Positions 5,943-12,141 of a stretch of DNA of 18,551 nucleotides are shown here, piece after piece. A program made the translations under genes and the position numbers. A model generated the notes under the pieces. The model worked only from the letters and a program-made list of their open reading frames with translations. It was not told the DNA's origin and made no database searches. Source of the stretch: Candidatus Altimarinota bacterium (GTDB lineage: Bacteria; Patescibacteriota; Gracilibacteria; UM-FILTER-43-11); assembly GCA_029934675.1 (NCBI GenBank), contig JAOZLT010000006.1, positions 1-18,551 of the forward strand. The letters run 5' to 3'. Within the stretch, counting starts at the first letter, position 1; each line of letters begins with the position of its first letter.

Positions 5943-6033
5943 AGCAGTCCCGCATTTATTGCGGGGTTGGTCCAGGGTTCGAGTCCCTGCTGACCCACCA
6001 AAATTTTTGTTAAAAAATTTCCTTAATTTTTGA

Positions 6034-6108
6034 TCTTAATCTTCTCCTTAATCCTTTATAGGCAAAAATTTAAGAATTAAGATTAAGAAATAAGAAGAAG
6101 AATTAGGG
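6034..6108. repeat. Imperfect palindromic pyrimidine/purine element, copy 1
   Basis: A pyrimidine-rich half with two TTAATC words leads through a short centre (AGGCAAAAATTT) to a purine-rich half with GATTAAG and GAATTA words. The halves can pair imperfectly. A related element lies at 6240-6306. The 6001-6403 gap contains these two elements, a short AT-only hairpin directly after the last tRNA fragment (6001-6020) and the peroxiredoxin promoter. No gene was seen in it. Confidence 0.5.
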
Positions 6109-6239
6109 ATTTAATAATTTGTAAAAATCCTCGCTCAACCTTACAGTAATTAAGGACAAGTAATGCTTTAAATCGCTTATTACAGTGTTCAAAATGTGGT
6201 CGAACCATTTGGTCGCTAATTCAACATCTGTCTTGGAAG

Positions 6240-6306
6240 CCCTTAATCTTTATTCTTAATCCTTTCTCCAATTTCTAGAGGCGGAAATTCAAGAAAGAAG
6301 AATTAA
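6240..6306. repeat. Imperfect palindromic pyrimidine/purine element, copy 2
   Basis: Same plan as 6034-6108: CTTAATC words, a pyrimidine-rich arm, centre AGAGGCGGAAATT, then a purine arm ending GAATTAAG. The order of words and the GGC centre are shared, while the intervening bases differ. It looks like a second, diverged copy of a small non-autonomous repeat, about 200 bp from the first. Confidence 0.5.
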
Positions 6307-6358
6307 GTATGCGGTATTTTTTTAATCCTCAATTATAAAATGTGTATTTTTAGAATTA

Positions 6359-6387
6359 TTTACACTATAGTATAGATATAAAATAAT
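6359..6387 (+). promoter_or_regulatory. Likely promoter of the peroxiredoxin gene
   Basis: TTTACA (6359-6364), a 17-bp spacer and AATAAT (6382-6387), each matching the consensus at 5 of 6 positions. The predicted start near 6394 leaves a leader of only about 10 nt before ATG 6404, too short for a usual ribosome binding site. No operator-like palindrome is obvious. Confidence 0.45.
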
Positions 6388-6403
6388 TTAATAAAATTCA
6401 ATT

Positions 6404-7078
6404 ATGAACAACGTAACAGAAAATAAGAGTATGCCTCTTTTGGGAGATAAATTTCCAAAAATGAAAGTACAAACAACTCATGGCTTATTAGATTTACCTA
6501 ATCATTTTGCAGGAAAGTGGTTTGTTTTATTTAGCCATCCTGCTGATTTTACGCCTGTATGTACCACTGAATTTGTCGCTTTTCAAAAAAAATATGATAA
6601 ATTCAAGGTTTTAAACTGTGAGTTGATTGGTCTTAGCGTTGATCAGGTGTTCTCTCATATTAAATGGGAGGAATGGATAAAAGAAAATATGGATGTTGAA
6701 ATTCAATTCCCAATAATCGCTGATACTGGATTGGTTGCTGAAAAACTTGGTATCATTCATCCAGGAAAAGGAACCAACACCGTAAGAGCGGTATTTGTTG
6801 TAGATACTGAATCAAAGATAAGGATTATGCTTTACTATCCACAAGAGTTAGGTAGAAATATTGATGAAATATTAAGAGTTGTGGAAGGAATGCAAATATC
6901 TGACAAACATGAAGTTGCTATGCCTGCAAACTGGCCAGCTAACGAGATAGTTGGGGATCATGTCATTATTCCACCAGCAACAGATGTCAAAACCGCTAAG
7001 GAAAGATTGGAAAAATCAAAAGCTGGAGAATTTGAATGTTTTGATTGGTGGCTGTGTCACAAAAAGTTGGAGAAATAA
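6404..7078 (+). CDS. Peroxiredoxin, Prx6/archaeal-thioredoxin-peroxidase type
   Basis: A 224-residue peroxidase that reduces H2O2 and alkyl hydroperoxides through a catalytic Cys. The active-site motif PADFTPVCTTEF places the peroxidatic Cys at residue 53, with the conserved Pro and Thr three and four positions away. The C-terminal domain, which separates this class from AhpC, is present. It contains two further Cys, C212 and C218 (ECFDWWLCHK), spaced like the resolving pair of the Aeropyrum enzyme, so it may work as a multi-Cys enzyme. No signal peptide, so cytoplasmic. It is alone on the plus strand, convergent with the U32 gene only 6 bp away. The ATG has no Shine-Dalgarno. The family is certain; the reductant is unknown, though two thioredoxin-fold proteins are encoded at 14874-15941. 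Confidence 0.95.
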   Translation: MNNVTENKSMPLLGDKFPKMKVQTTHGLLDLPNHFAGKWFVLFSHPADFTPVCTTEFVAFQKKYDKFKVLNCELIGLSVDQVFSHIKWEEWIKENMDVEIQFPIIADTGLVAEKLGIIHPGKGTNTVRAVFVVDTESKIRIMLYYPQELGRNIDEILRVVEGMQISDKHEVAMPANWPANEIVGDHVIIPPATDVKTAKERLEKSKAGEFECFDWWLCHKKLEK

Positions 7079-7084
7079 AATAAC

Positions 7085-8350
7085 TTAGTTTTTCATCTCC
7101 GTTTTTAGCTTCTTCTGTATTATATCTCCAATTTCTACTTCTTTTGGTGCATCACAAATTATCGAAAATCCTTGTCCTGCACTTGCGGCCTCAATCTCAT
7201 TACCATTCGCGGCATTAGAAAACTGTAACAATTTATAAGGAATTATAGCTTTTGGTGTAACAATTGAGAGTGAATCTCCTTTGTTTAATCTATTACGAAC
7301 TTCTACAGTCATTTTGCCATTTGTTACATCTCGTACAACACCGGCAAAGCAGTAATTTTGATTATAGTCACCCCTTCTGTCCTTATATATCTGACCTTTC
7401 GCACCAGGTTTGCCATACCAAAAGCCAGTAAAATATCCACGTGTATCAATCGAAGAAATAAGCTCAAGAATTTCAGGCGTAGGTAGTTTGCTCTCCATCG
7501 CCAAATCCAATGCCTCCCGATAAGCTCGTGTGACAATAGCTAAATAATAAATAGTTTTATGTCTGCCTTCAATTTTTAATGAATCTAAACCAGCATCAAC
7601 AACATCTTTCAGATGTTCAATCATACTCATGTCCTTTGCACTCATAATACTGGTACCATTCTGATCTTCTTCAATAGGAATATATTCACCAGGTCGCTGT
7701 TCCTCCTTTAAATATACTTTATAATTCCACCTGCAAGAGTGTGCACACATACCTTCATTTGCATCTCTTCCTGTCATAAAATTGGATATCAAACATCGTC
7801 CCGAATACGCCATGCACATAGCGCCATGCACAAATCCTTCTATTTCAACATTTACTCCTTTTTCGTTTAAAGTCTGCCGGATTTTCTGTAATTCACGCAA
7901 ACTTACTTCTCTACCCAACACCACTCTCTCTGCGCCCTGTTTTGCCCAAAATTCAATAGCGGATGAGTTCAAAATGTTAGCCTGAGTACTTACATGAAGC
8001 GACAACCATGGACATTTTTGTTGGACAGTGACGAAAATGCCTGCATCAGAGATAAGAATACCATCAGGATCCAGTCCTTTTTTATGCAATTGAGTCAACC
8101 TGTCCAACTCTTTTTCCAGAAAATTTAGCTTATTTTCATGAGCATGGATATTCATTGTCAGATAGATTTTTTTACCCAACTTATTTTTCAAAATCAATGC
8201 TTCCTCAAGTGCATCACCTTCTTTATTCCCAATCTTCACTCGCATACTCATCGACTTAGTTCCCATATAACAAGCATCTGCCCCATATCGAAATGCGGTT
8301 TTCAGTTTTTCCATATCACCAGCCGGTGCTAGTAGTTCGGGTTTGTTCAT
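7085..8350 (-). CDS. trhP: U32-family tRNA uridine 5-hydroxylation protein (TrhP/YegQ-like)
   Basis: 421 residues. The opening KPELLAPAGDMEKLKTAF and the signature EGFVHGAMCMAYSGRCLIS mark peptidase family U32. The following RDANEGMCAHSCRWNYKVY, then RPGEYIPIEED and LKIEGR, match the YegQ/TrhP branch. In E. coli, TrhP uses prephenate in forming 5-hydroxyuridine at tRNA position 34, and its clustered Cys probably bind an Fe-S centre. All four Cys of the two CxnC pairs are present here. The frame stays open up to 8479, but that 43-codon extension reads through a repeat element and lies upstream of the promoter. The start at ATG 8350 matches the family and gives a normal length. The leader is about 7 nt with no Shine-Dalgarno. 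Confidence 0.9.
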   Translation of the reverse strand: MNKPELLAPAGDMEKLKTAFRYGADACYMGTKSMSMRVKIGNKEGDALEEALILKNKLGKKIYLTMNIHAHENKLNFLEKELDRLTQLHKKGLDPDGILISDAGIFVTVQQKCPWLSLHVSTQANILNSSAIEFWAKQGAERVVLGREVSLRELQKIRQTLNEKGVNVEIEGFVHGAMCMAYSGRCLISNFMTGRDANEGMCAHSCRWNYKVYLKEEQRPGEYIPIEEDQNGTSIMSAKDMSMIEHLKDVVDAGLDSLKIEGRHKTIYYLAIVTRAYREALDLAMESKLPTPEILELISSIDTRGYFTGFWYGKPGAKGQIYKDRRGDYNQNYCFAGVVRDVTNGKMTVEVRNRLNKGDSLSIVTPKAIIPYKLLQFSNAANGNEIEAASAGQGFSIICDAPKEVEIGDIIQKKLKTEMKN

Positions 8351-8363
8351 AATTAGCTTGTAG

Positions 8364-8392
8364 ATTGTACGAGATGTTGAGGAGCTTGTCAA
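8364..8392 (-). promoter_or_regulatory. Promoter of the U32/trhP gene
   Basis: On the minus strand TTGACA (8392-8387), a 17-bp spacer and TACAAT (8369-8364) form a strong sigma70 promoter. The predicted start near 8357 is only about 7 nt from the ATG, which also fixes the translation start at 8350. The REP-like element begins immediately upstream of the -35 box and does not disrupt it. Confidence 0.65.
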
Positions 8393-8393
8393 A

Positions 8394-8538
8394 AAAGATT
8401 TCTCCCTCCCCAAGTGAGGAATGGCCGACACAAAGTGAAGGGGGTGGTTGTAACTATATGTATTAATTATATTCAACAAAAAACGACCACCTCCCTCGGC
8501 AAGCCGAGGATCCCTCCTTAATCGAGGAGGGGAAATTT
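8394..8538. repeat. REP/MITE-like element of about 145 bp with imperfect inverted ends
   Basis: The left end (CTCCCTCCC near 8402-8410) and right end (GGAGGGGAAATTT, 8526-8538) are imperfect inverted repeats. Inside are a perfect hairpin CCTCGGC/GCCGAGG (8494-8509, loop AA), a second hairpin CCCTCCT/AGGAGGG (8512-8531), and a further pairing of GGGGGTGGTT (8440-8449) with CGACCACCTCC (8484-8494). The two-sided hairpin layout resembles REP/BIME elements moved by Y1 (RAYT) transposases. No transposase is in the window. It separates the divergent trhP and arfB promoters. Confidence 0.65.
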
Positions 8539-8549
8539 ACGGTTCAACA

Positions 8550-8578
8550 TTGTCCCAAAAACCCATCTCTGATATTCT
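8550..8578 (+). promoter_or_regulatory. Possible promoter giving a leaderless arfB mRNA
   Basis: TTGTCC (8550-8555), a 17-bp spacer and TATTCT (8573-8578). Six bases separate the -10 box from ATG 8585, so transcription would begin at or next to the start codon. The boxes match the consensus at 4 of 6 each, so the call depends on the identical geometry to the stronger promoter at 12107-12135. Confidence 0.4.
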
Positions 8579-8584
8579 TAGTTT

Positions 8585-9013
8585 ATGGAAAAAGACTTCG
8601 TACAATTAGATAAGGATAAGCTCTTAATTACCGTCAAACTTGACGATGGAGGCATGTTAGTGATAGGAAAAGATGATGTGGATATATCCTCATTTTCAGG
8701 AGGTCCAGGCGGTCAGAATGTGAATCGCAATATGGTTGGCGTCCGTCTTATTTATCGTATACCAGAAGATTATTTGAGTGCCGCAAAAAAAACTAGAGAG
8801 CTTGTAACAAAATCCATGAGCCAGAGAAGTCATGAACAGAATATGTTACAGGCATTTAGACAATTGGCAGATAAAGTCAGAAGATATTTCTACGTCCAGC
8901 CAGAACGCAAAAAAACAAAAACGCCAAAAAGAGCTAAGGAAAAACGTTTATCCAACAAGAAAATGCAAAGCCAGAAAAAACAGTCTCGCAAAAAAGTATT
9001 TGGTGACCTATAA
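8585..9013 (+). CDS. arfB: ArfB-like ribosome rescue factor (RF-1 domain, peptidyl-tRNA hydrolase)
   Basis: A 142-residue protein, the same size as E. coli ArfB (YaeJ). The catalytic segment SFSGGPGGQNVNR contains the GGQ motif at residues 42-44, which releases nascent peptide from tRNA in the ribosome. There is no stop-codon recognition domain. Residues about 108-138 are a Lys/Arg-rich tail (RKKTKTPKRAKEKRLSNKK), which in ArfB enters the empty mRNA channel of a stalled ribosome. This domain pair makes a stalled-ribosome rescue role very likely, without needing a stop codon. No tmRNA or ArfA gene is in the window. The start has no Shine-Dalgarno and may be leaderless. The exonuclease gene follows 56 bp later in the same direction. 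Confidence 0.9.
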   Translation: MEKDFVQLDKDKLLITVKLDDGGMLVIGKDDVDISSFSGGPGGQNVNRNMVGVRLIYRIPEDYLSAAKKTRELVTKSMSQRSHEQNMLQAFRQLADKVRRYFYVQPERKKTKTPKRAKEKRLSNKKMQSQKKQSRKKVFGDL

Positions 9014-9069
9014 TACTCTCCGCGCTTCGATAAAATCGCAAATAAAAAATAGTAATTAGCAAATAGATT

Positions 9070-9654
9070 ATGCAAATCATTCAATTTCAAGATTTAGTCC
9101 GCCGTTACCATTCAGGAGAAAGTTTTGTGCTTTTTGACACTGAAACAACAGGTCTGAATACTTTTCATGATGATATTGTTGAGATAGCTGGGATGATTTG
9201 GCAAAAAAATGGTGAAATGAAAACGTTCCAAGAATTAATAAGCGTGAATATGAATAAAATGACAGAGGGTGCATGGAAGATTCATCAGATACCAAGAGAG
9301 GATATTGAAAAAGCACGTCCTGCAAACGAGGTACTTTCCGATTTTATGAAATTCGCGGATAGTAAAGCTCTAATCGCTCATAATATTCGTTTTGATTTTG
9401 ATATGCTTAATTCCAATCTCATTCGAAATGAGCTACAACCTTACTCAAATAATCAAGTAGCCTGTTCACTCGCTTATGCCAAGGAACAAAGTATGCCGGG
9501 TAAATTAATAGATTTAGCTAAACACTATCAAGTAAATATTAAGACGGGCAATCTCCATCGTGCTCTTTACGATGTCGAAGTGTTAATGCAAGTTCTAAAT
9601 ATAATGATGAAAGAACACGAACCTGCTGACTTACAATATTCTTTAATCCTTTAA
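9070..9654 (+). CDS. DnaQ-like 3'-5' exonuclease (DEDDh family)
   Basis: A 194-residue single-domain exonuclease. All DEDDh motifs are seen: Exo I DTETTG (D23, E25), Exo II HNIRFDFD (D109) and Exo III HRALYDVE (H163, D168). These four acidic residues and the His bind two metal ions and cleave nucleotides from a 3' end. Relatives include the epsilon proofreading subunit, RNase T and free-standing DNA exonucleases. There is no polymerase, helicase or BRCT domain here to decide between them. The extended opening MQIIQFQDLVRRYH and the lack of a C-terminal polymerase-binding tail make a stand-alone nuclease plausible. It is downstream of arfB and could be co-transcribed. No Shine-Dalgarno. Confidence 0.88.
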   Translation: MQIIQFQDLVRRYHSGESFVLFDTETTGLNTFHDDIVEIAGMIWQKNGEMKTFQELISVNMNKMTEGAWKIHQIPREDIEKARPANEVLSDFMKFADSKALIAHNIRFDFDMLNSNLIRNELQPYSNNQVACSLAYAKEQSMPGKLIDLAKHYQVNIKTGNLHRALYDVEVLMQVLNIMMKEHEPADLQYSLIL

Positions 9655-9674
9655 CATAACTACATCACTACATA

Positions 9675-9808
9675 GAGGCTACGCTCCTCACGTCGCTGAG
9701 GCTACAATAGTGGCTACAATTGTGGATTACCGATTACAATCTCAATGGTAGCCTCAAAGCGAAACGAAGTGAAGCGAAGTAGCCTCAACGTAGCCTCGAT
9801 GTAGCCTC
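9675..9808. repeat. Cluster of GAGGCTAC/GTAGCCTC words in both orientations
   Basis: GAGGCTAC occurs at 9675 and 9698, with GTGGCTAC at 9710. The inverted form GTAGCCTC occurs at 9748, 9779, 9790 and 9801, the last three in a tandem array with an 11-bp period. The first group can pair with the second across about 40-100 nt, so the 9655-9817 transcript could fold into alternative stems just before cutA. It may be a degenerate repeat element or a leader structure; I cannot tell which. Confidence 0.6.
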
Positions 9809-9817
9809 AACGTAAAC

Positions 9818-10129
9818 ATGAAGCTATCCCTAGGTTACATGACATTCCCCACAAAAGCTGAAGCCAAAAACATGGTTCTGGGGCTTTTAGAAGAAGGGCT
9901 AATTGCGAGCGCAAATATATTGCCTGGCGCTGAATCTTACTTCGCGTGGGATGATGAAATTCAAAAGGCTAGTGAGGTTGTGGTATTTTTTAAAACACGT
10001 ACAAAAAACGAAGATAAAATTACAAAAATAATTCGCAAATACCATTCATACGAAGTTCCATGCGTTGTATTTACGCCAATCGTTCACGGTAATCCGGATT
10101 TTCTGAAGTGGGTGGATAAGAGTTGCTAA
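9818..10129 (+). CDS. cutA: CutA1-family divalent cation tolerance protein
   Basis: A 103-residue protein matching CutA1 over its full length. Seen are the early strand followed by AEAKNMVLGLLEEGLIASANILPGAESYF-like architecture, given here in pieces (NILPGAESYFAW at about 38-49), VVVFFKTR, and the characteristic HSYEVPCVVFTPI followed by GNPDFLKW near the end. CutA1 proteins form very stable trimers. They were linked to copper tolerance in E. coli, but their molecular role is still not settled. No membrane segment. The gene follows a repeat-rich stretch, lacks a Shine-Dalgarno and converges on the mscS-like gene, with 13 bp between the stops. Confidence 0.92.
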   Translation: MKLSLGYMTFPTKAEAKNMVLGLLEEGLIASANILPGAESYFAWDDEIQKASEVVVFFKTRTKNEDKITKIIRKYHSYEVPCVVFTPIVHGNPDFLKWVDKSC

Positions 10130-10142
10130 TAATAACAATTTT

Positions 10143-11201
10143 TTATTTTACCATATGTATCGTCTGTGTTGGGAAAGCCATATTAATCTTTTCTTTCTCA
10201 AAAGCCTCTTTAATAGCAAAATTGATTTCTTGGCGGGCATTCATATTTTCTTTGTAGTCCGAAGATTTAATAAAATAAACAACTTCAAATATTAAACCTG
10301 AATCACCGAATTCTCGAAAATGTGCGCGATCCAAATCACATAATTTTACACTCTTTATAGCCTTATCTATTATTGTTGGTATTTTTTCCATTTTCGAATT
10401 TGGAGTATCGTATGTTGCATGAATTTCAAAAACTATACGTCGTTTCTTTAATTTCTTAAAGTTTCTTACCATTGTGCTAGTTAGTTCTTTATTTGAAAAT
10501 ACGATCTCTTCACCCTGTAAGGCTTGTACACGGGTAGTTTTAATCCCGATTTTTTTAACTGTTCCAGACTGGTCACCAACTACAATATAGTCCCCTATCT
10601 CAAATGGTTTGTCGAAGTAAATAGAAAAACTACTGAACATATCACTAAGTATATTTTGGGCAGCTAAGGCAATTGCAATACCTCCAATTCCTAAACTGGC
10701 GACAAGTGCGGATATATTTATGCCAAGATTGGATAATACAAGCATAAAACCTGTACCCCACAAAATAATTTTAGCAATCAGTACCATAGCAAAATATGCA
10801 TTTCCTTTCTCTTTTCTTTCAATTCCCTTTTTCTTGGCATGTTTTGCAAGTATAAATTCAATCAAATCCGATGCAGATTTTGTAGCCCAGAAAAAAGCCA
10901 AAATAATAAGAAGAGCATTCATAATTTTAATTGCCAAATTTGGGATTATAAGGGACTGTAGGGCTATATAAAGTGAAACAAAGAAATAGGCAATTCCAGG
11001 AATGTTCTCAATCATTTGTACTAATTCATCATCTAAATCAGTTTTGGTTTTTTTTGCCCATCTCCCAATTTTGGTAAGAACAATTAGCTTAAAGATTTTA
11101 AATACAATTAAGAAGCCAATTAAAAGTCCGAGCGCAATCAAATAATCCTGTAACGAATTACTCCACAATACATAATCCAAAGTTCCATTTATTAAATTCA
11201 T
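10143..11201 (-). CDS. MscS-family small-conductance mechanosensitive channel
   Basis: A 352-residue membrane protein that would open under membrane tension to release solutes during hypo-osmotic shock. About five hydrophobic helices precede the conserved pore helix, SLGIGGIAIALAAQNIL (about residues 168-184), rich in Gly and Ala as in MscS TM3. It is followed by the beta domain FDKPFEIGDYIVVGDQSG and then VKKIGIKTTRVQ, typical of the family. The C-terminal alpha-beta domain ends in IHMVK. It has more N-terminal helices than the three of E. coli MscS and fits the YnaI/YbdG-like size range or shorter. It starts 38 bp downstream of tRNA-Val on the same strand, with no Shine-Dalgarno, and may use the tRNA promoter. 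Start at ATG 11201 is the only sensible one. Confidence 0.93.
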   Translation of the reverse strand: MNLINGTLDYVLWSNSLQDYLIALGLLIGFLIVFKIFKLIVLTKIGRWAKKTKTDLDDELVQMIENIPGIAYFFVSLYIALQSLIIPNLAIKIMNALLIILAFFWATKSASDLIEFILAKHAKKKGIERKEKGNAYFAMVLIAKIILWGTGFMLVLSNLGINISALVASLGIGGIAIALAAQNILSDMFSSFSIYFDKPFEIGDYIVVGDQSGTVKKIGIKTTRVQALQGEEIVFSNKELTSTMVRNFKKLKKRRIVFEIHATYDTPNSKMEKIPTIIDKAIKSVKLCDLDRAHFREFGDSGLIFEVVYFIKSSDYKENMNARQEINFAIKEAFEKEKINMAFPTQTIHMVK

Positions 11202-11239
11202 GATAGGTTTTGTTAATTGTTTTAAATCTGTTTTTGGAA

Positions 11240-11316
11240 TGGTGGGCGATAGTGGAGTCGAACCACTGACCTCAGCAACGTCAATGCTGCGCTCTAGCCA
11301 ACTGAGCTAATCGCCC
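11240..11316 (-). tRNA. tRNA-Val (anticodon GAC)
   Basis: The minus strand folds into a full cloverleaf. The acceptor is GGGCGAT/ATCGCCC, the D stem GCTC/GAGC, the anticodon stem CAGCA/TGCTG with loop TTGACGT, and the T arm AGTGG/CCACT with TTCGACT. ACCA is encoded. Anticodon GAC reads Val codons GTC and GTT. Its first 16 bases plus 4 upstream bases are duplicated at 11390-11409. Confidence 0.95.
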
Positions 11317-11409
11317 ATAAACAAGGAGTTGTGCGACGCGGTGAATGGATGCGATTACTCAATCCCGCAGAATTGCGGAATGAAATGTGACTGAGCTAAT
11401 CGCCCATAA
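11301..11409 (-). repeat. Duplicated 5' end of tRNA-Val with a 69-bp spacer containing a hairpin
   Basis: The 20-bp block covering the tRNA-Val 5' end and four upstream bases (11301-11320) recurs exactly at 11390-11409. On the tRNA strand the detached copy comes first. The 69 bp between contain a GC-rich hairpin in the surrounding AT-rich DNA: on the plus strand TCCCGCA (11363-11369) then TTGCGG. This resembles the hairpin of the tRNA-Lys cassettes (TCCCGCA, then TTGCGG). No reading frame fits in the spacer. It may be the scar or a non-autonomous form of a similar element. Confidence 0.6.
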
Positions 11410-11486
11410 GCAGACGAATTATAAAGTTATCATAGAATCCAATCAAGTTTTGTTGTAATGTTACATCGGCAAAGCTATTGAGTATG

Positions 11487-11514
11487 TTGAAATGTTATTT
11501 CGTTATCTTATAAT
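11487..11514 (+). promoter_or_regulatory. Promoter of the membrane-anchored methyltransferase gene
   Basis: TTGAAA (11487-11492), a 16-bp spacer and a perfect TATAAT (11509-11514). The ATG begins only 4 nt after the -10 box, so the predicted start site is at or slightly inside the start codon. Either the mRNA is leaderless or translation begins at a weaker downstream codon. Confidence 0.55.
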
Positions 11515-11517
11515 TAT

Positions 11518-12087
11518 ATGGCTGAAAGCGCAGTATTTATAGTTATCGCAGGGTTCATAAGTGTGGCGTTTGTATATGCTTTTAATCTAACATGGGTAAA
11601 TCCTCGCATACTTGTTTCTTTTATAGTTATACTTCTTATCCCCGGTTTCTATGCAGCTTTAACAAGTGGACCATTTGTTCCTTCATCTCGAAAACGCCAC
11701 AGAACAATGTTGAAACTTGCTGATTTTCAGCCCGATGATACTGTATATGACTTGGGATGTGGAGATGGAAGACTAGTTTTTCGAGCGTCAAAATTAGTCA
11801 AAAAGGCTATTGGTTACGAGCTTTCAATTCCCCTATATCTATTTGGTAAAATCCGCCAACTGTTTAATTCAAAAAACACCTCAATCCGCTACGGGAATAT
11901 TTGGAAACAGGATTACAAAGACGCTGATGTAATTTTCTGCTACCTTCTACCCAATGCGATGAAGCAGTTCTATAAAGAAATCTGGCCAAAATTGAAACCA
12001 GGTACTCGAGTTATATCAAATGCATTTCCAATTCACGAAATCAAACCAGTCAAAAAGGAGGGGAAGGTTTATTTGTATGAGGTATAA
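11518..12087 (+). CDS. Class I SAM-dependent methyltransferase with N-terminal membrane anchor
   Basis: 189 residues. Two hydrophobic helices at about 5-22 and 31-48 anchor the protein. Then SGPFVPSSRKRHRTMLKLAD leads to motif I, VYDLGCGDGRLV (77-88), which binds S-adenosylmethionine, and an acidic residue in the next strand (GYELS). Later strands appear as ADVIFCYLLPNAMKQF and GTRVISNAFPI. The PFVP segment before the Rossmann fold and the YLLP motif are reminiscent of the FAM173/ATPSCKMT group of lysine methyltransferases, whose bacterial members are mostly unstudied. The substrate is unknown, but the anchor suggests one at the membrane. Transcribed from its own promoter, very close to the ATG. 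The next promoter lies just beyond its stop. Confidence 0.85.
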   Translation: MAESAVFIVIAGFISVAFVYAFNLTWVNPRILVSFIVILLIPGFYAALTSGPFVPSSRKRHRTMLKLADFQPDDTVYDLGCGDGRLVFRASKLVKKAIGYELSIPLYLFGKIRQLFNSKNTSIRYGNIWKQDYKDADVIFCYLLPNAMKQFYKEIWPKLKPGTRVISNAFPIHEIKPVKKEGKVYLYEV

Positions 12088-12106
12088 GATTTTTTGAAGC
12101 TCGCTC

Positions 12107-12135
12107 TTGAGACTCGCTCTTATTCATGGTATAAT
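12107..12135 (+). promoter_or_regulatory. Strong extended -10 promoter for a leaderless two-gene operon
   Basis: TTGAGA (12107-12112), a 17-bp spacer and TATAAT (12130-12135), with the extended TG at 12127-12128. The ATG at 12142 is exactly 7 nt beyond the last base of the -10 box, the usual start-site distance, so the mRNA should begin with AUG. A 9-bp direct repeat CTCGCTCTT (12100-12108 and 12113-12121) overlaps the -35 box and spacer and is a candidate operator. Confidence 0.75.
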
Positions 12136-12141
12136 GACAAG

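Larger units (their letters stand above)
5315..6000 (+). repeat. Two identical 326-bp tandem units bounded by 34-bp copies of the tRNA-Lys 3' end
   Basis: The 34-bp word starting TTGGTCCAGGG and ending in ACCA occurs at 5315-5348, 5641-5674 and 5967-6000. The two intervals between them appear identical base for base. Each interval contains a 34-bp AT-rich leader, a 77-codon GIY-YIG gene and a GC-rich hairpin that abuts the next 34-bp copy. The first copy is the functional tRNA end. The arrangement resembles integration at a tRNA 3' end that rebuilds the tRNA, followed by duplication, yet no integrase is encoded. A recent tandem duplication through the 34-bp repeats explains the second unit. 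An assembly artefact must be excluded. Confidence 0.9.

Noticed and set aside
5315..6000. CRISPR array
   Set aside because: The 34-bp repeats are the tRNA end, spaced by 292 identical bases that encode a gene; there are no unique spacers and no cas genes.
8351..8479. 43-codon N-terminal extension of the U32/trhP frame
   Set aside because: It reads through the REP-like element and lies upstream of the TTGACA-N17-TACAAT promoter; the family's conserved start KPELLAPAGD begins right after ATG 8350.
9755..9780. Purine-rich GAAGCGAAGT-like words before cutA as ribosome binding sites
   Set aside because: They lie about 40 bp or more upstream of the start and are part of a repeat cluster.
12094..12141. 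TTG start for the small acidic protein
   Set aside because: It would place the strong extended -10 promoter inside the gene; ATG 12142 is exactly at the predicted transcription start.
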